A program made the translations under genes and the position numbers. From NCBI GenBank assembly GCA_023055505.1, contig JALIRH010000108.1, forward strand, positions 806,001-870,000: a stretch of 64,000 nt of DNA, in the 5' to 3' direction. This document shows, piece by piece, positions 39,313-50,700 of the stretch. Origin of the DNA: Callipepla californica brunnescens (Eukaryota > Chordata > Aves > Galliformes > Odontophoridae). The notes below the pieces were generated by a model. That model ran no database searches and was not told the origin of the DNA. It was given only the letters and a program-made list of their open reading frames with translations. Numbering within the stretch: the first letter of the stretch is position 1; each line of letters begins with the position of its first letter.

Positions 39313-40075
39313 AGAGGGTCCAGACTGAGGGGTCAGAGGCCTCTTGGCTGGCAGACACAGACTGAGCCCATGTGCAGCATGGGGGCTGCGGGGAGCCCGC
39401 CCCAACTTTAACTTAAGTGTGTTTGGAATCTATTTAATGTGTAATTATTCCTGTGTGTGTCTGGGGATGTCCCCACATCCTTCCCATATAAAACTGTTAT
39501 CTGGGTGCCTCTGCTCTTCCTTAGGGGATGGGGCTCTACAACTCCTGCCCCTGTGTTGCCCCGCCAGCATCTGGCTTGGGGACAGCCCCAGGGCCCTTCT
39601 TTAGCTGCAAACTGCCCGTTCCTGATGGCAGCGCCCTGAGCCTGCCTCGTGCTGCTCTTCCCTGGATGATAGGGAGGGTGGGTGTGCAGCATGCATGTTT
39701 GTGTCTTTCCCATCCACAGTGTGGTCTGTGCTTTGCTGGGCAGCCTGGGGGCAGGGCAGCAGTGGTACCAGCAGCCCTTAGGACACTCAGCCTCCCTGTG
39801 TGGCAATGTGCTTGTCCCATGGTGACATCAGATGCATTCTCAGCCCCTTTCTACATCCATACTGTGATCCTCTAGGGACTGTGCTTGTCCTGTCTTGGCT
39901 TGGATCAGCCCATGGAAATGAGGTGACAACAGCCACCCTCTGCTGTCTCCCTGGGAGCTGTGGGTTAAGCCACGACCTGTAAGCAAGCAGGCTCCCCTTG
40001 CCCTTGGGATGCTGGAGCGTCTCGGCAGACCCTATATATAGGAGTGTGTGTGTAATATAATCCTTTCTCTTTATA
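39313..40075 (+). other. MNR2: MNR2 3' UTR (approximate)
   Basis: No canonical AATAAA follows the stop within 800 bp. An AT-rich patch lies at 39405-39465 (TTAACTTAAG, TATTTAATGTGTAATTATTCC). AATATA at 40054-40059 is a variant polyadenylation hexamer followed by T-rich sequence and may be the end. Confidence 0.4.
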
Positions 40076-40334
40076 CCTGTCTGTGCTTCCCTTGGAGATT
40101 CTGTGATGGCAATGTAGGCAGAGTGCGAGGGCTGGGGATGGAGGGATGGGAGAGAGGAGTGGACAGTGGTTCTGTGTGGGGGGACAGTGACCCTCAGCGG
40201 CTGCTGGCAGTTCGGCAGCTCTCCCTGGGTGCCAGGCGTCCTGGGTGCACTGTCTAAAAGCGGGAGGTAGAGAGGGAAAGAGAGAAGGGAGAACAGGGAG
40301 CACCAGGAAGGAGGAGGGGAGCTGGAGGGTTGTC

Positions 40335-40640
40335 ACAAGCTTAAAACGTTCACCTTGATGGGCCATGACAGCTTTAATTTCCAGAGTACAACCATTAAAG
40401 TGATGGATGGGAGGCATCCGTCCCGCACACACGGACTTGGTGGCTGCAGGAGGGGTTGTTTTGCTGCTGTTATTTATGACATTGTTTTTGCAGTAGCCAG
40501 GCACTCATCCAGTGCTGGGGGACAGAGGAGGGGATGCGGCTGCTGGAGGGGTTGGGGTGCTGATTTACAGCTGCTCACTCGGATGACTCATGGTGTAAAC
40601 GCCGACAAATGCCATTAAAGCTGCATCTCCTCCCTTCCTC
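40335..40640. promoter_or_regulatory. Candidate conserved enhancer downstream of MNR2
   Basis: Contains AAGCTTAAAACGTTCACC, CAGCTTTAATTTCC, CCATTAAAGTGATGG, GTTATTTATGACATTG, a perfect AP-1 site TGACTCA (40582-40588) and GGTGTAAACGCC, with ATTAAAG repeated at 40394 and 40614. Likely regulatory by composition. Confidence 0.4.
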
Positions 40641-40889
40641 TGGCCCAGCTCTGGCAGCCCTGCTCTCTGCCGTGCTACACCCTGGAGGGTTGTCTGGGTG
40701 TTCCTCATGGGGACACGAGGGTCCCCTCTGCCCCTTAGTCTGATTGCACCCAATCCTAAAACTTCTTTGGCAGCAGTCACAACTTGTCACTTGGGTCACT
40801 ACTATTCTGGGGGTGGCCCTGCACCACTGAGGTGCAATCCCACCCTGCAGCCTATTGCATCCTACACGCACAAGGTACTCCCACACCTG

Positions 40890-41390
40890 AACCCCGCAGC
40901 CCTCTCTCCCACCCCTGCTATGCACCCACACTTCTTCACTGTACCTCCGCTTTCAGCTTCAGTCCATCTCTGCCCCCTCTCCAGTGCCTACCCTCATCTC
41001 CTCTTTCCCTTAGGCTCTCTTCTGCACTCACCTCTGCCCTGCCGTCACCCTAGCACCCCTCCATCCATCCTTGCATCCCTGACATGCTCCCATCTGTTCC
41101 CTGTTCGCCCTCTGCTCCACCTGTACCCCCGTCTTCCACCATACACATCGTGCACCCCTCCATCTCCATCTTCCTATCCCCTCCTGGCCTTCATCTGCCC
41201 TCTGCACCACCTCACCCCCCACACATCCACACTCCCTTATCTGCCCTCTGATCCACCTGCGCTCCCCCGTATGCTCCCCGCATCCTCCTATCTGCACCCC
41301 TCTATGTACCCCCACGCATCTCCCCATCCCTCTCCCCTTCCTGGACCCCCTGCATGCTCCCACCCCCGGCCCCACCTCACCCCTCTCCCT
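40890..41390. repeat. Pyrimidine-rich degenerate minisatellite
   Basis: The + strand is almost all C/T. The word CTGCCCTCTG(C/A)(A/T)CCACCT recurs (near 41107, 41194 and 41240) with CATCC/CACCC fillers, giving units of roughly 45-85 bp. It stops just before the CFAP65 promoter. Confidence 0.65.
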
Positions 41391-41405
41391 CTCCGCGTCC
41401 CTCTG

Positions 41406-41419
41406 CTGCCCCCTGGCGG
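41406..41419 (-). promoter_or_regulatory. CTCF-like core site
   Basis: The reverse complement reads CCGCCAGGGGGCAG, one base from the common CTCF core CCACCAGGGGGC(A/G). It lies between MNR2 and the CFAP65 promoter. Binding is unproven. Confidence 0.5.
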
Positions 41420-41486
41420 CCGCAGCCAGGCACGGTGTGAGCCGGGGCGGCCGCCGTCGTTGCTACGGGAGACGCCGCCGCGTCCG

Positions 41487-41500
41487 GTTGTCATAGCGAC
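41487..41500 (+). promoter_or_regulatory. CFAP65: RFX X-box motif
   Basis: GTTGTCATAGCGAC is an imperfect palindrome matching the RFX consensus GTNRCC-N(0-3)-RGYAAC at nearly all positions. It lies about 150 bp upstream of the proposed start codon. Confidence 0.7.
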
Positions 41501-41641
41501 GGGGGCGATGCTTCGTGGAGCTGAGCCGGCACCGAGAGACGAGGTGGGGCGGGCTCGGTGGGCTCGGACACGGGGAGCTGGGCAGCAAGGAGCCTGGCAG
41601 AGGGGCGGCGCGTGTGAGGACGCTCTCCTCTCGCTTCTCAG

Positions 41642-41716
41642 ATGCTGGCTCAGGAGCAGGGGGAGTCCCCCAGCACGGACCCTATCCAGAGGCGATGCTG
41701 TGGCTGTGTCAGGAAG
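41642..41716 (+). CDS. CFAP65: CFAP65 coding exon 1 (start uncertain)
   Basis: ATG 41642 gives 25 codons ending at the strong donor AAG/GTGAGT. An upstream ATG at 41508 opens a different frame and would act as an upstream ORF if transcribed. ATG 41695 in another frame joins an alternative exon beginning at 41816. Confidence 0.5.
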
Positions 41717-44700
41717 GTGAGTGCTGGGGCCGAGGGTGTTGTTGCCACGGGTGGATTTACCGGAAGGGCAGGGAAAGGGGGATAGCCACCAACTCTGTAA
41801 CCCCTGCTTCTGTAGTTTCTGACTTGCATGGGGCTTTGGGAACTCCTGGGCCCCTACCACGGGGTGGCTCTACGTCCTTTGCCAGGGTCATGCGGCTTTT
41901 AGTGCAAGGTAGCAGCTGTGGGGACGGCTTCTCCTCCCCTCTTCACAAACTGCTGGTGTTCCCGTTGCAAAATCCTCAGCAGACTTCAAGAAAGGCGAAG
42001 AAGAAAGGCACATTCTGGGGCATTGAAGTGGTAGAAACGCTCCAGTGGCGTGGTTGGGAGCTTGGAAAAGAGATGATCAGACATCTGGTGCTGAGAAACG
42101 TTCATGAGAAAACCCAGAAGCTGAGCTACAGGTGTGTGGGAAGTTTACTTCTCCTTTTCCTCCTCTCCCTCTCACTGCCTCTTTATCCTTCTGCTCCGTC
42201 CATCACTTCAACACCCGCCCTCCAATCTGTCTGCCCCTCTTCCCTTGGGCTGTGTGCTGGCGAGGCAGGACAGAAACCTGCTAATTCAGATGCACAGCCC
42301 TTGTTCCCAGCAGGAGTATTTAAAATGAAATGCCTTTTTAAAATTCGGTTTTGCTGATACTTCTGTCTGTGAGGCATTTCCAGTCTAGTGAGATTTGAAT
42401 TGTGGATGTATGCCAGCCAGCCACTGGTGTGTCCTGAAACCATGGCTTCAGGGAATCCCACTGGACATCAGGCCATGCCAGCACTCCCTGTGACCCTGCC
42501 TGCTCTGAGACTCAAATGTTTTTGCCCTTAGTAAGAGTTTGGCACGCACTAAGTGGCCTGGAAATATAAAACACTGCTGAAGGAGGAGGCAGGTATTTAG
42601 ATCTGGGGATGGATTTTCAGGGCACCTGGGTTTGGTTCCATTGTGCTGAGTGACTTTGGGGTCAGGTTTTCAAGCCGCTTCTAACTGGGGGGCTTTGGAG
42701 ACTTTTAATGCTTCATTCTCTTTCCTGCTACCTAACAGAACAACAACAGCTGGATGACATCAGACAAAATCTCCTGTTTTAATTTCATTATCCAGATGTC
42801 CTTCCACGCGGTTCTTCATCACCGTTTTTCCCCAGCCAATTGCCCTGAGCCCTGGCATGTCTTTAACCCTGCCCATCGTTTTCCGTCCCACTGAAAAGGT
42901 AAAGTGGCAGCAACAAATGTGCTCTCAGTGCCTGCTTGGCTTCCAGGGAAGGAATCTGTCCTTACGGGAGGTTCTAAGCGTAGGACAGTGCAAGCCTCCT
43001 GCAATCCCCGTGTCTCCAACAGCTGGGGGAGCAGTTTGCCTGTGGTTATGGCTGACAGTTACAAGAGGGCTCGTTGCACAAAGTATTCCTAGTTTTTCCA
43101 TGTCGTCTCTCACCACATACAATAAGGCGTGTGAAATATTTGCCCCTGGCTAGATCCTGAAGATCAATGGGATGAATTAAGTGCAGAACTCAGCTCGAGG
43201 AAGCCCATCTCACTGCTGTCTCCCCTCGCTTCTTTGTGCAGAGGGACTACAAAGACAGCATCTGCTTCCAGAAGGCTGAGGGGGAGTTCTCTGTTGCCCT
43301 GCATGCCGTGCTCCCACGCCCCTGCCTGTCCTTCCCAACTGCCATCCAGTTGCCTCTCTGTGCCGTGCACAGTGCTGTGCAGACGACATTCACCATGCGC
43401 AATGTGGGGTGAGTGCCATGGTGCTGAGATGCCCCTCTTTGTTTCATCTCATACGTGGACACCTTCTTGGGCTTCCCACAGAGTACAGCTCATTTCAAGC
43501 CAAACCAGAACATTTGGCCAGATGCACTAGGGGTTCTGATGTTCACCACTGCAACCCTTCGAGAAAGGCCCATCCTATGCACTACTGCACAGGCAGAACG
43601 GCTCCATTCATCTCCAAATGTTCTTGCTTCCTAGTGACCTCATCACGGTGTTTGCCTGGGAGACCCCCAGCCCCTTCTGCATGATTCCTGAGCATGGCAT
43701 GCTGAGTGCAGGTGCTGAGTGCGTTGTTACAGTGCTCTTCCAACCCAAGGTGGCTGTGGTGTGCAACGTGACAGCGACATGCTTGTTTGGTGCTGAGGAG
43801 AAGCAGAAGAGGACCATGCAGCTAAGAGCCCAGGGTTAGCCATTCTTGCATTTAACACTCGAAAGACGCCTATTATCCTGAACCTTAGAGCAGTGTCCCA
43901 CAGGGATACATGGAAGTGCTGTGCTTGGGGGTGATGCTGTGTATTATCCTCTTTAACAGCCAAATACCCCTATCTGCAAGTGAACGTGCCAGGGGAACAG
44001 CACAAAGGCGGACAGCCTGGCAAGTTACAGGATGTGCTGTGCTTCGGATCAGTGCCAGTGGGCACAAGAGTGGAGAAGTGTGTAGAAATCCTCAACACGT
44101 CTGTGGTATGTGGAGAGGGAGACTGCTTCTTGTAAGAGGGCGACAAGCTGGCACGTGTCCCTGGGGGATGTGGTTTGGGAATCTCCTGTAATGCTGTGAA
44201 TATAGCCCAGGTGGGAGTGTGAATAAAACCTGATGAGCCTGTTTCTTCTCTGCTTGCAGGTTGATGCACCATGTATGATAGAAAGAGCAAAAGACCCTCT
44301 GCTTCGAGATCATGCCTTCTCCTGCAGCGTGTCCCATGCTGTTGTCCCTGCCAAAGGGAAGCTGGTCTTGTGCATACAGTTCCAGCCACAGGCAGTAGGA
44401 GAGCACAGCACGGATTATTTCACTGTCACACCCACTGGGTGCCTCCAGCAGACCGTTCTGAAGATGGTTGGCTCATGTAAAGGTGAAAGCCTCCCATGTT
44501 TCTGCCTTCCCCTCAGCCCTGCAGGGGAAATGCTAGAGCTTGGGAAAGAGCTAGGGACTGTCCCAGCCCTCATAGGCATACTTTCTGTTGCCACCCATGC
44601 CATCCCTGGGGGACTGCTTCAAGTTTACACAGTCTTGAGAAAGATGTGAGATAGTTGGAGGTGAATGTGAAGCCATTTGCTGGGACTGGTGGGTTTGCTG

Positions 44701-47700
44701 GTGAAGCCATGCTGGTTGGGGAAGATTGGTTGTGTCGTGTCATTGTTCCAGGCCCTTTGGTGTCCCTGCACCAATCCTCCGTAGACTTCGACTGGATCAA
44801 TCTTGGGGAAAGTTCAGTGAAGATGTTGAAAATCAGCAATGTCTCAGATGTCCCTGCATACTACCAGTTTGATATTGATGGCAGGGTGAGCGTCTTCTCC
44901 TTGGATCGCCCCTGTGGGGTCTTGAAAGGCACAACAACCCTAGTGCTGAAGGTGACCTTTCGCCCTGCTCACCCCATCAGCTATCACCGCAGAGTGGTGT
45001 GCCTCATCCACCACCAGGTAAGGGAGCAGCAAGTGGTATCAGCTCAGAGGGTTTTTGCAGTGTAACCCACCAGGGCTGGCCTCTTGAAGCTAGCAGCCCT
45101 TGGAAATCTGTATATCTCTGTGTCTATAATCTGTAAGGTAACTCTCAAGGCAATCACAGAAGAGCAGCTTATTTCATACAAGGATTTCTGCTGTTTTCTC
45201 AGGAACCCTTGTATGTGGACTTCTTTGGTACCTGCCATTCAGACACCGCTAAGCCAGCCATCCTGCAGGCAAGACACCTCTCCTTGTACCGGACCAACAC
45301 GGTGAGGGGGCTGACCTTCTACCCCCCTGATATCCTGAGTGCGATGCTGAGAGATGGGAAGCTGCAGATGGATGAGAAGAGGGCCCTCATGCTGCTCCCT
45401 GAGGTATGAGCTGCCCTCCTGGAAGTCCAAGGTGCCACATTTACCCCACAGACACCAAGATACTCCCATCCCGTAGATCCCTGCAGACAAGCCCTCCAAG
45501 GAATACACTGAAGCCAGCTCCATGACTGAATATTTCTATGATGGTGTAAGCAGCGACCTGGCCTTGTTTCCACCTCATGTTAGCATCAGCCCCAGAGAGC
45601 ACGATTTTGGGTGCTGTGTGCCACTCTGCAAGGCAGAACCGCTTCCTCTCTGCGTCACCAACCACACCAAAGGGATGATCACTGTTGCCTGGACTCCAAG
45701 CCATGGCAGTGCCTTCCAGGTGATCCCCGAAAGCTGTGACATCCCACCTTTGAAGTCTTCAGCCTTCCGTGTCCTTTTCCAGCCCACGCAGCTCAACAGC
45801 CTTTACGCTGCAGAGCTGGAAGGTTTTGCCTTCTACAAGGTTAGTAGCACTGACTGGGGCCAGGAGGCACCTTGCCACACTCCCCTCCCTCATGCACACA
45901 GTTCTGTCTCCTGTGTGCTTATAGGTTCTAAGACAATACAGCAACATTGAGGAGGATGCCACCATCTGCCCACCCTGGTGCTTGACCATCAGGCTGAGGG
46001 CACACACATATGAAGCAAAACGGGAGCACTTCGTCCCACAGTACCTCCTGGATGTACCCAAGGTATGTGACTGTTGGTGTGCTTAAAGAAGTTGGGATTT
46101 TGCAGAGATGCTCAGTATTTACTTGTGAACTTTTGCTTTGACCCCACTGTACCATCCTGAGACATGCCTCAGGAGATTTACAATGATGGGGAGACTCCAG
46201 ATTTGGGACAGAAGTAGGATGTCTTTTGTCCTGTGTTACTTTCCCAACCTCCAGTGCGACAGGTTGCATGCAGCGTCTCATCAGCTCAGAGAGAAAAGCT
46301 CTTGGAATCTCCTTCTAGCCTGCTTAAGAGGATGCAGGAACTGACAAGGGTGCTTAGTCCCCTCTCAGGAGCCTTAAGCACTCCACATGCACTTAGACAA
46401 ATGGAGAGCAGAGCACAGAATCCACACTTTTGTAAGAGGTTTGCAAAGTGGAGTGAAAGTTTTCCTGGTTCTCCCTGCTGCATTTGTAGAGTATATGTGC
46501 AATAAAGCAGTGATCCTGTAAGGTCCCATACGTCTATGAAAGGAGAGAACTGCTGTGTGAAGGGAAAAGACCAGACTGTGTATTCTTGCATGACTTGTTT
46601 CCTTTCCTTGGAGAGAAGCAGCTACAGAATTCTTCATAGGCTCAGGATGGTGCTTATCAAAACCTGCAATTCAACATAAAGCAAGCTTTTTCTTTAAGCT
46701 GATTTCCTAAACCCAGTGCAAAAAACCCTTCTTGTTTGCTTCCTCCAGACTTTTCCTCCCGTGGCTTCAGACACGGACACCTACTGCAGTGCTCTGCTCT
46801 CAAACACTGGCACCTCAATGATGACCTTCAGCGTGAACAAAGATGCTTGTCCCTCTGTTTTGGTCAAGCCCCACTCAGGACATATCATGCCAGGACACCA
46901 CCAGATTTTCTTTCTCTCCGCTCACCCAGTTAACACCATATCACAGCAGCACATTCTGCCCTTGCATCTAAACTCCTGTCCAGGGTACACCAAGGTAAGC
47001 AGAAGGAAGGAGAAGATTGTGAGGAAGATTTCTTCCATTGTGCTCATCTTCTTCTTGGATCTCCACCCACGCTGCGGATGGAAGATGCTTGTGATGCCAG
47101 ATACTGTATATTCCTTATTTCCTTGTGTCTCTGTCTCCTGGAATGCATTTCATAATGCTCAGAGCTCCATCCAGAGTCCTTCCCATACTTCTTCAGCCCC
47201 TGTTTGTTCCTGATTCCATCTTGGAATGAGCAACACCCTTACAAGGTCCATCCAATTGTCAGCTGAAACTTCTAGCTAACATCTATTGCTTTTACTTGAA
47301 TTCCACAGGAGATTGTTCTACGGAGTTGCGCAGAATCCCTTCTCTTGCTCTTAGAAGGTGATGGGAATCTATACTTCAAACCTGTTTGCATAGGGACCTC
47401 CTCAACACAAAGGTATACAATAAAGAATTGCACAAGGCTACCCATGGCCTTCACATGGAAGATCCACCTCTCAGACAGCAAACTCCTGTCTGTCAGGCCA
47501 GCAGCAGGGCTTCTTCAACCCCACGAAGCCATGGTAAGATCAGGTTCTACTGCAGTAACACTGTTCTCTACAGTACAGCTCTGGTCCGGAGCTCCTGTGA
47601 ATGTTCTCCTTCCCTTTGTGATTTCAGGCTCAAGCATGGACTTTTACCCCTGACAAGGTGACCAAGTATCTCCTGCGAGCTGCAGTGTTTGTGGGCTGGG

Positions 47701-50700
47701 AAAGCCCACCACCTGTGTCTCCTCAAAGTGTCCATTATACCTTAAGGATTATTGGAGAGGGGGCAATGGGCACCATCAGGGTGAGGAAATGGGGCCTACT
47801 GGGTAGTTGGAGTGGGGGCTGTGGTGGGATGCGGGTTGCTGGCTCCTCTAGTACTCTCAGCTCTCTCCTCCTGTTGACTGCTCTCCTCCATTTGTTCTGC
47901 ATGTGGTGGCCGAGATCCAAAGCAGTGGCTACATTGACTGCTATGCTCTATGTGCGATGGTGACCTTTGCATGGTGGGCTTGTGTTCCAGGCACAAAAGG
48001 AACACCTGGACCTTGGAAATGTTCTGGTTGGCAACCTGAAAGGCTGCAGTGTGGTACTGATGAATGATGGGATCTGTTCTCTGGAGTACACCCTCAGCGT
48101 GGAACAGCTGATCACTGGGCTTTGTGACCCTGAGGAAGTCTGCAGTGATCCAATGGGTACTGGGGGAAACTAGCTTGGGATGGGCCCTTGTCTGTACCTG
48201 CTTTTCTACAAAATGGTGCTAGCATGAGCTCAAAGGTCAAGATGCTTTCTGGCTAACTTGCAACCATTCTCATAAGCTGTGTACTGGACACTTGTGTGCT
48301 TTAGGATACATCAGTGATGCCCAGAGCTCATGCCAGCACCTTTCTCCTGCAGCTTTGGAACTGGAACACTCCAGAGGGACAATCCCTGCAAGATCAAAAG
48401 CTTTTGTACAAGTAACAGTCAGGCCAGCCCGGCGGCTGCACTACACCTGGTCGATCAGCTATGCTATCTGCACCCCTGCAGGTGAGAAATGGGTGTTTGT
48501 GGGAAGGGGGAGAAAATGTTCCATCCCACCCGAGCTGACTGTGCTATAAGAAACCAAACTGTGCAGGACTGTAACTGTCCTGATGGCAGAAATCCTTGTG
48601 CTGAGCAGTTCATCTGCACCTTCATGCTATTTCACTTTTGCTTTACTTTTTGGGGATTAGATATACCTGAGTCATGAGGCATAGAGACCAGGAGAGCTCC
48701 AATCTCCCCGCTGTGTCACAAGACTCTGTGCTCCTCCACAAGACCATGGCTTCCTACAATGTATCCTGAAGAACATCCTGAGAACTCCACACAACCACTC
48801 CTTTGTAGCTGTCCTGGGCAGCTGTTCCTTAACATTGCATGCCTACTGTTTGCTATTTCTCTCCCAAGCTCCAGATCTTGCAAGTACAAAAGCAGAACAG
48901 CAACGCCTCTGCTGCATAGAGGCGACAGGCGTCCACCCAATGTTGCGCATCGCTGACGCCTGCTCAGCAGGGAGTGCCAGCAGCATCAGCAGGATGCACC
49001 TCTGGAGGCTGCTCTCCCTAGACACACTAAATGAATACCTAGAGCGAGACCCATCTCCCAGCGAGCTCACCTGCAAAGTTCCCACCAGACACAGGTGAGG
49101 TGAGGGGCTCAGCCAAGCAGAACTTGAATATCTTCCGTGTATACCATACATAAAACATCAGTGAAAATCCGAAGGCATTCCTTATATCCAGTATCCTTTC
49201 TCCAAAAAGAGCTGAAGGATCAAAGAATCAAAAGGAAGATAGATAGTGTAGCATCACAGAATAGCTTGTGTTGGAAGGAACCTTAAACTATCTAGTTCCA
49301 AACCCTCCGTCTCAGTTTGATCTCTCCTTTCTCCTCGCTGATCAGCACGTGCTTGATTCCTCCCATATACACCCCTCTCCTGCTGGATTTCAACTTCGGG
49401 GCTGCCCCCATAGGCTCGGAGCCTGCCCTTGTGATGCTCCTGCTGGTGAACAACGGTGTGGTGCCTGTGGAGTGGTAAGCAGTGCTGGATGGAGCTCATC
49501 ATTCTCTCAGGGTCTGCCTGGGGATGTAAGAATGCTCACAGGGGCCATAAGATGTTAGAGAATGAAGGGGATGGTGTAGTTTGTGTTGTGGGGGTGTGAA
49601 GGAGGCCTGTTAGTGAGTCTGAGTGGGGAAGCCTGGCAGGACTGAGCACACTGAGCTGGGCAAGCTGTCTATTCCTGCTGCTGACCAGCTCACTGGGTCC
49701 CTAGGGCCTTCCTCTTTCCTTCTGACCAGAAGATGGACATGGAACACTGGGCAGAGGATGCAGATCTCAGCCCACAGGAGCTGCACCAGATGAGAATTCA
49801 GGATAATCAGCTCTTCAGCGTTTCCCCAAAGGCAGGGAAGCTTCTTCCAGGACAGGAGGAAGCTGTCCAGCTCTCACACAGGTGATAGCACCATCCTGCA
49901 TGCCAGGACACCTGATGGCAGAACACCCTCCTTCTTCTATACTAGATCCCTTCCCTTCATGTGCCTCTTGCCCAGCAGTCGCTGGTCAAGTACGAAGTCC
50001 CTGAGCCTGTACTTTCTGTGGGGATGACTATACAGTGAAATTCTTGTCTTTGCCAACAGCTAGAGCTCCTAGCCCCTGTGTGCCTGTGGGAGGTGTGCAG
50101 GAAGCTGGCCAGCTCTCCTTTGTTAGCAGACCTGGTCTGAGAAGGGCTGGCACTTCATATGGCCTAGAATCTCAGGTCTCTGCATTGGTGTATGACTAAA
50201 ACCAACACTGCACTGCTTGTTCCCACCCGAGCACAGCTGTCCCCCTCCCTCTCTCAGTGGCTCTTACGCAACAGTGACTCTTTAGCTGGGAAATGAGTTG
50301 TCTCTAATGTACCGTGTGACCCTGATTCTACCACCCTGAGCTCAAGGTTGGTTTCTAATTATTTTTTTCCTCCTCCTCTTGCACTGCTAGGCACGATTTC
50401 ATTGGCACTGATCACCTGCCTGTGTTGCTGAAGGCTTCCTACGGCCATGAGATTCTGGTAAGGCAGCAGGTGTCTCTTGCATGTGTTTGCAGAACAGCAG
50501 CAGGCAGGAGCCGGATTACAGGGCATTTCTCCAGGAGCTGCATGGGGCAGGAGCCTGGGGCCTTCCCCTGTGGCCTGCATTATCCAAAGCAGAGACAAAC
50601 CTGACAAACCTGTGATTCTAGCACACGGTGATGTGGCACTGCACTGCTTCCCCAGGCCAGCACTCCTGGTTGGCTGTTCCTACTGCAGCCCCAGTGCGTT

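Larger units (their letters stand above)
40076..41390. other. Intergenic region MNR2-CFAP65
   Basis: Holds an enhancer-like block (40335-40640) and a pyrimidine-rich degenerate minisatellite (40890-41390). A 340-codon open frame crossing it is low-complexity Pro/Ser/His sequence and is not a gene. Confidence 0.75.
41390..41720 (+). promoter_or_regulatory. CFAP65: CFAP65 promoter, CpG-rich, with two RFX X-boxes
   Basis: CpG-dense and TATA-less. It holds X-box-like sites GTTGCTACGGGAGAC (41459-41473) and GTTGTCATAGCGAC (41487-41500). The second differs at two positions from the ciliary X-box GTTGCCATAGCAAC. RFX factors drive ciliary genes, and CFAP65 is one, so the match is meaningful. Transcription start probably lies between 41510 and 41620. 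Confidence 0.7.

Noticed and set aside
40698..41720. 340-codon open frame upstream of CFAP65
   Set aside because: Its sequence follows the pyrimidine minisatellite (Pro/Ser/His/Leu only) and its end does not join the CFAP65 frame.
42738..42898. CTACCTAACAG as acceptor of CFAP65 exon 3
   Set aside because: It introduces an in-frame TGA within seven codons; the acceptor at 42795 gives sequence matching human CFAP65.
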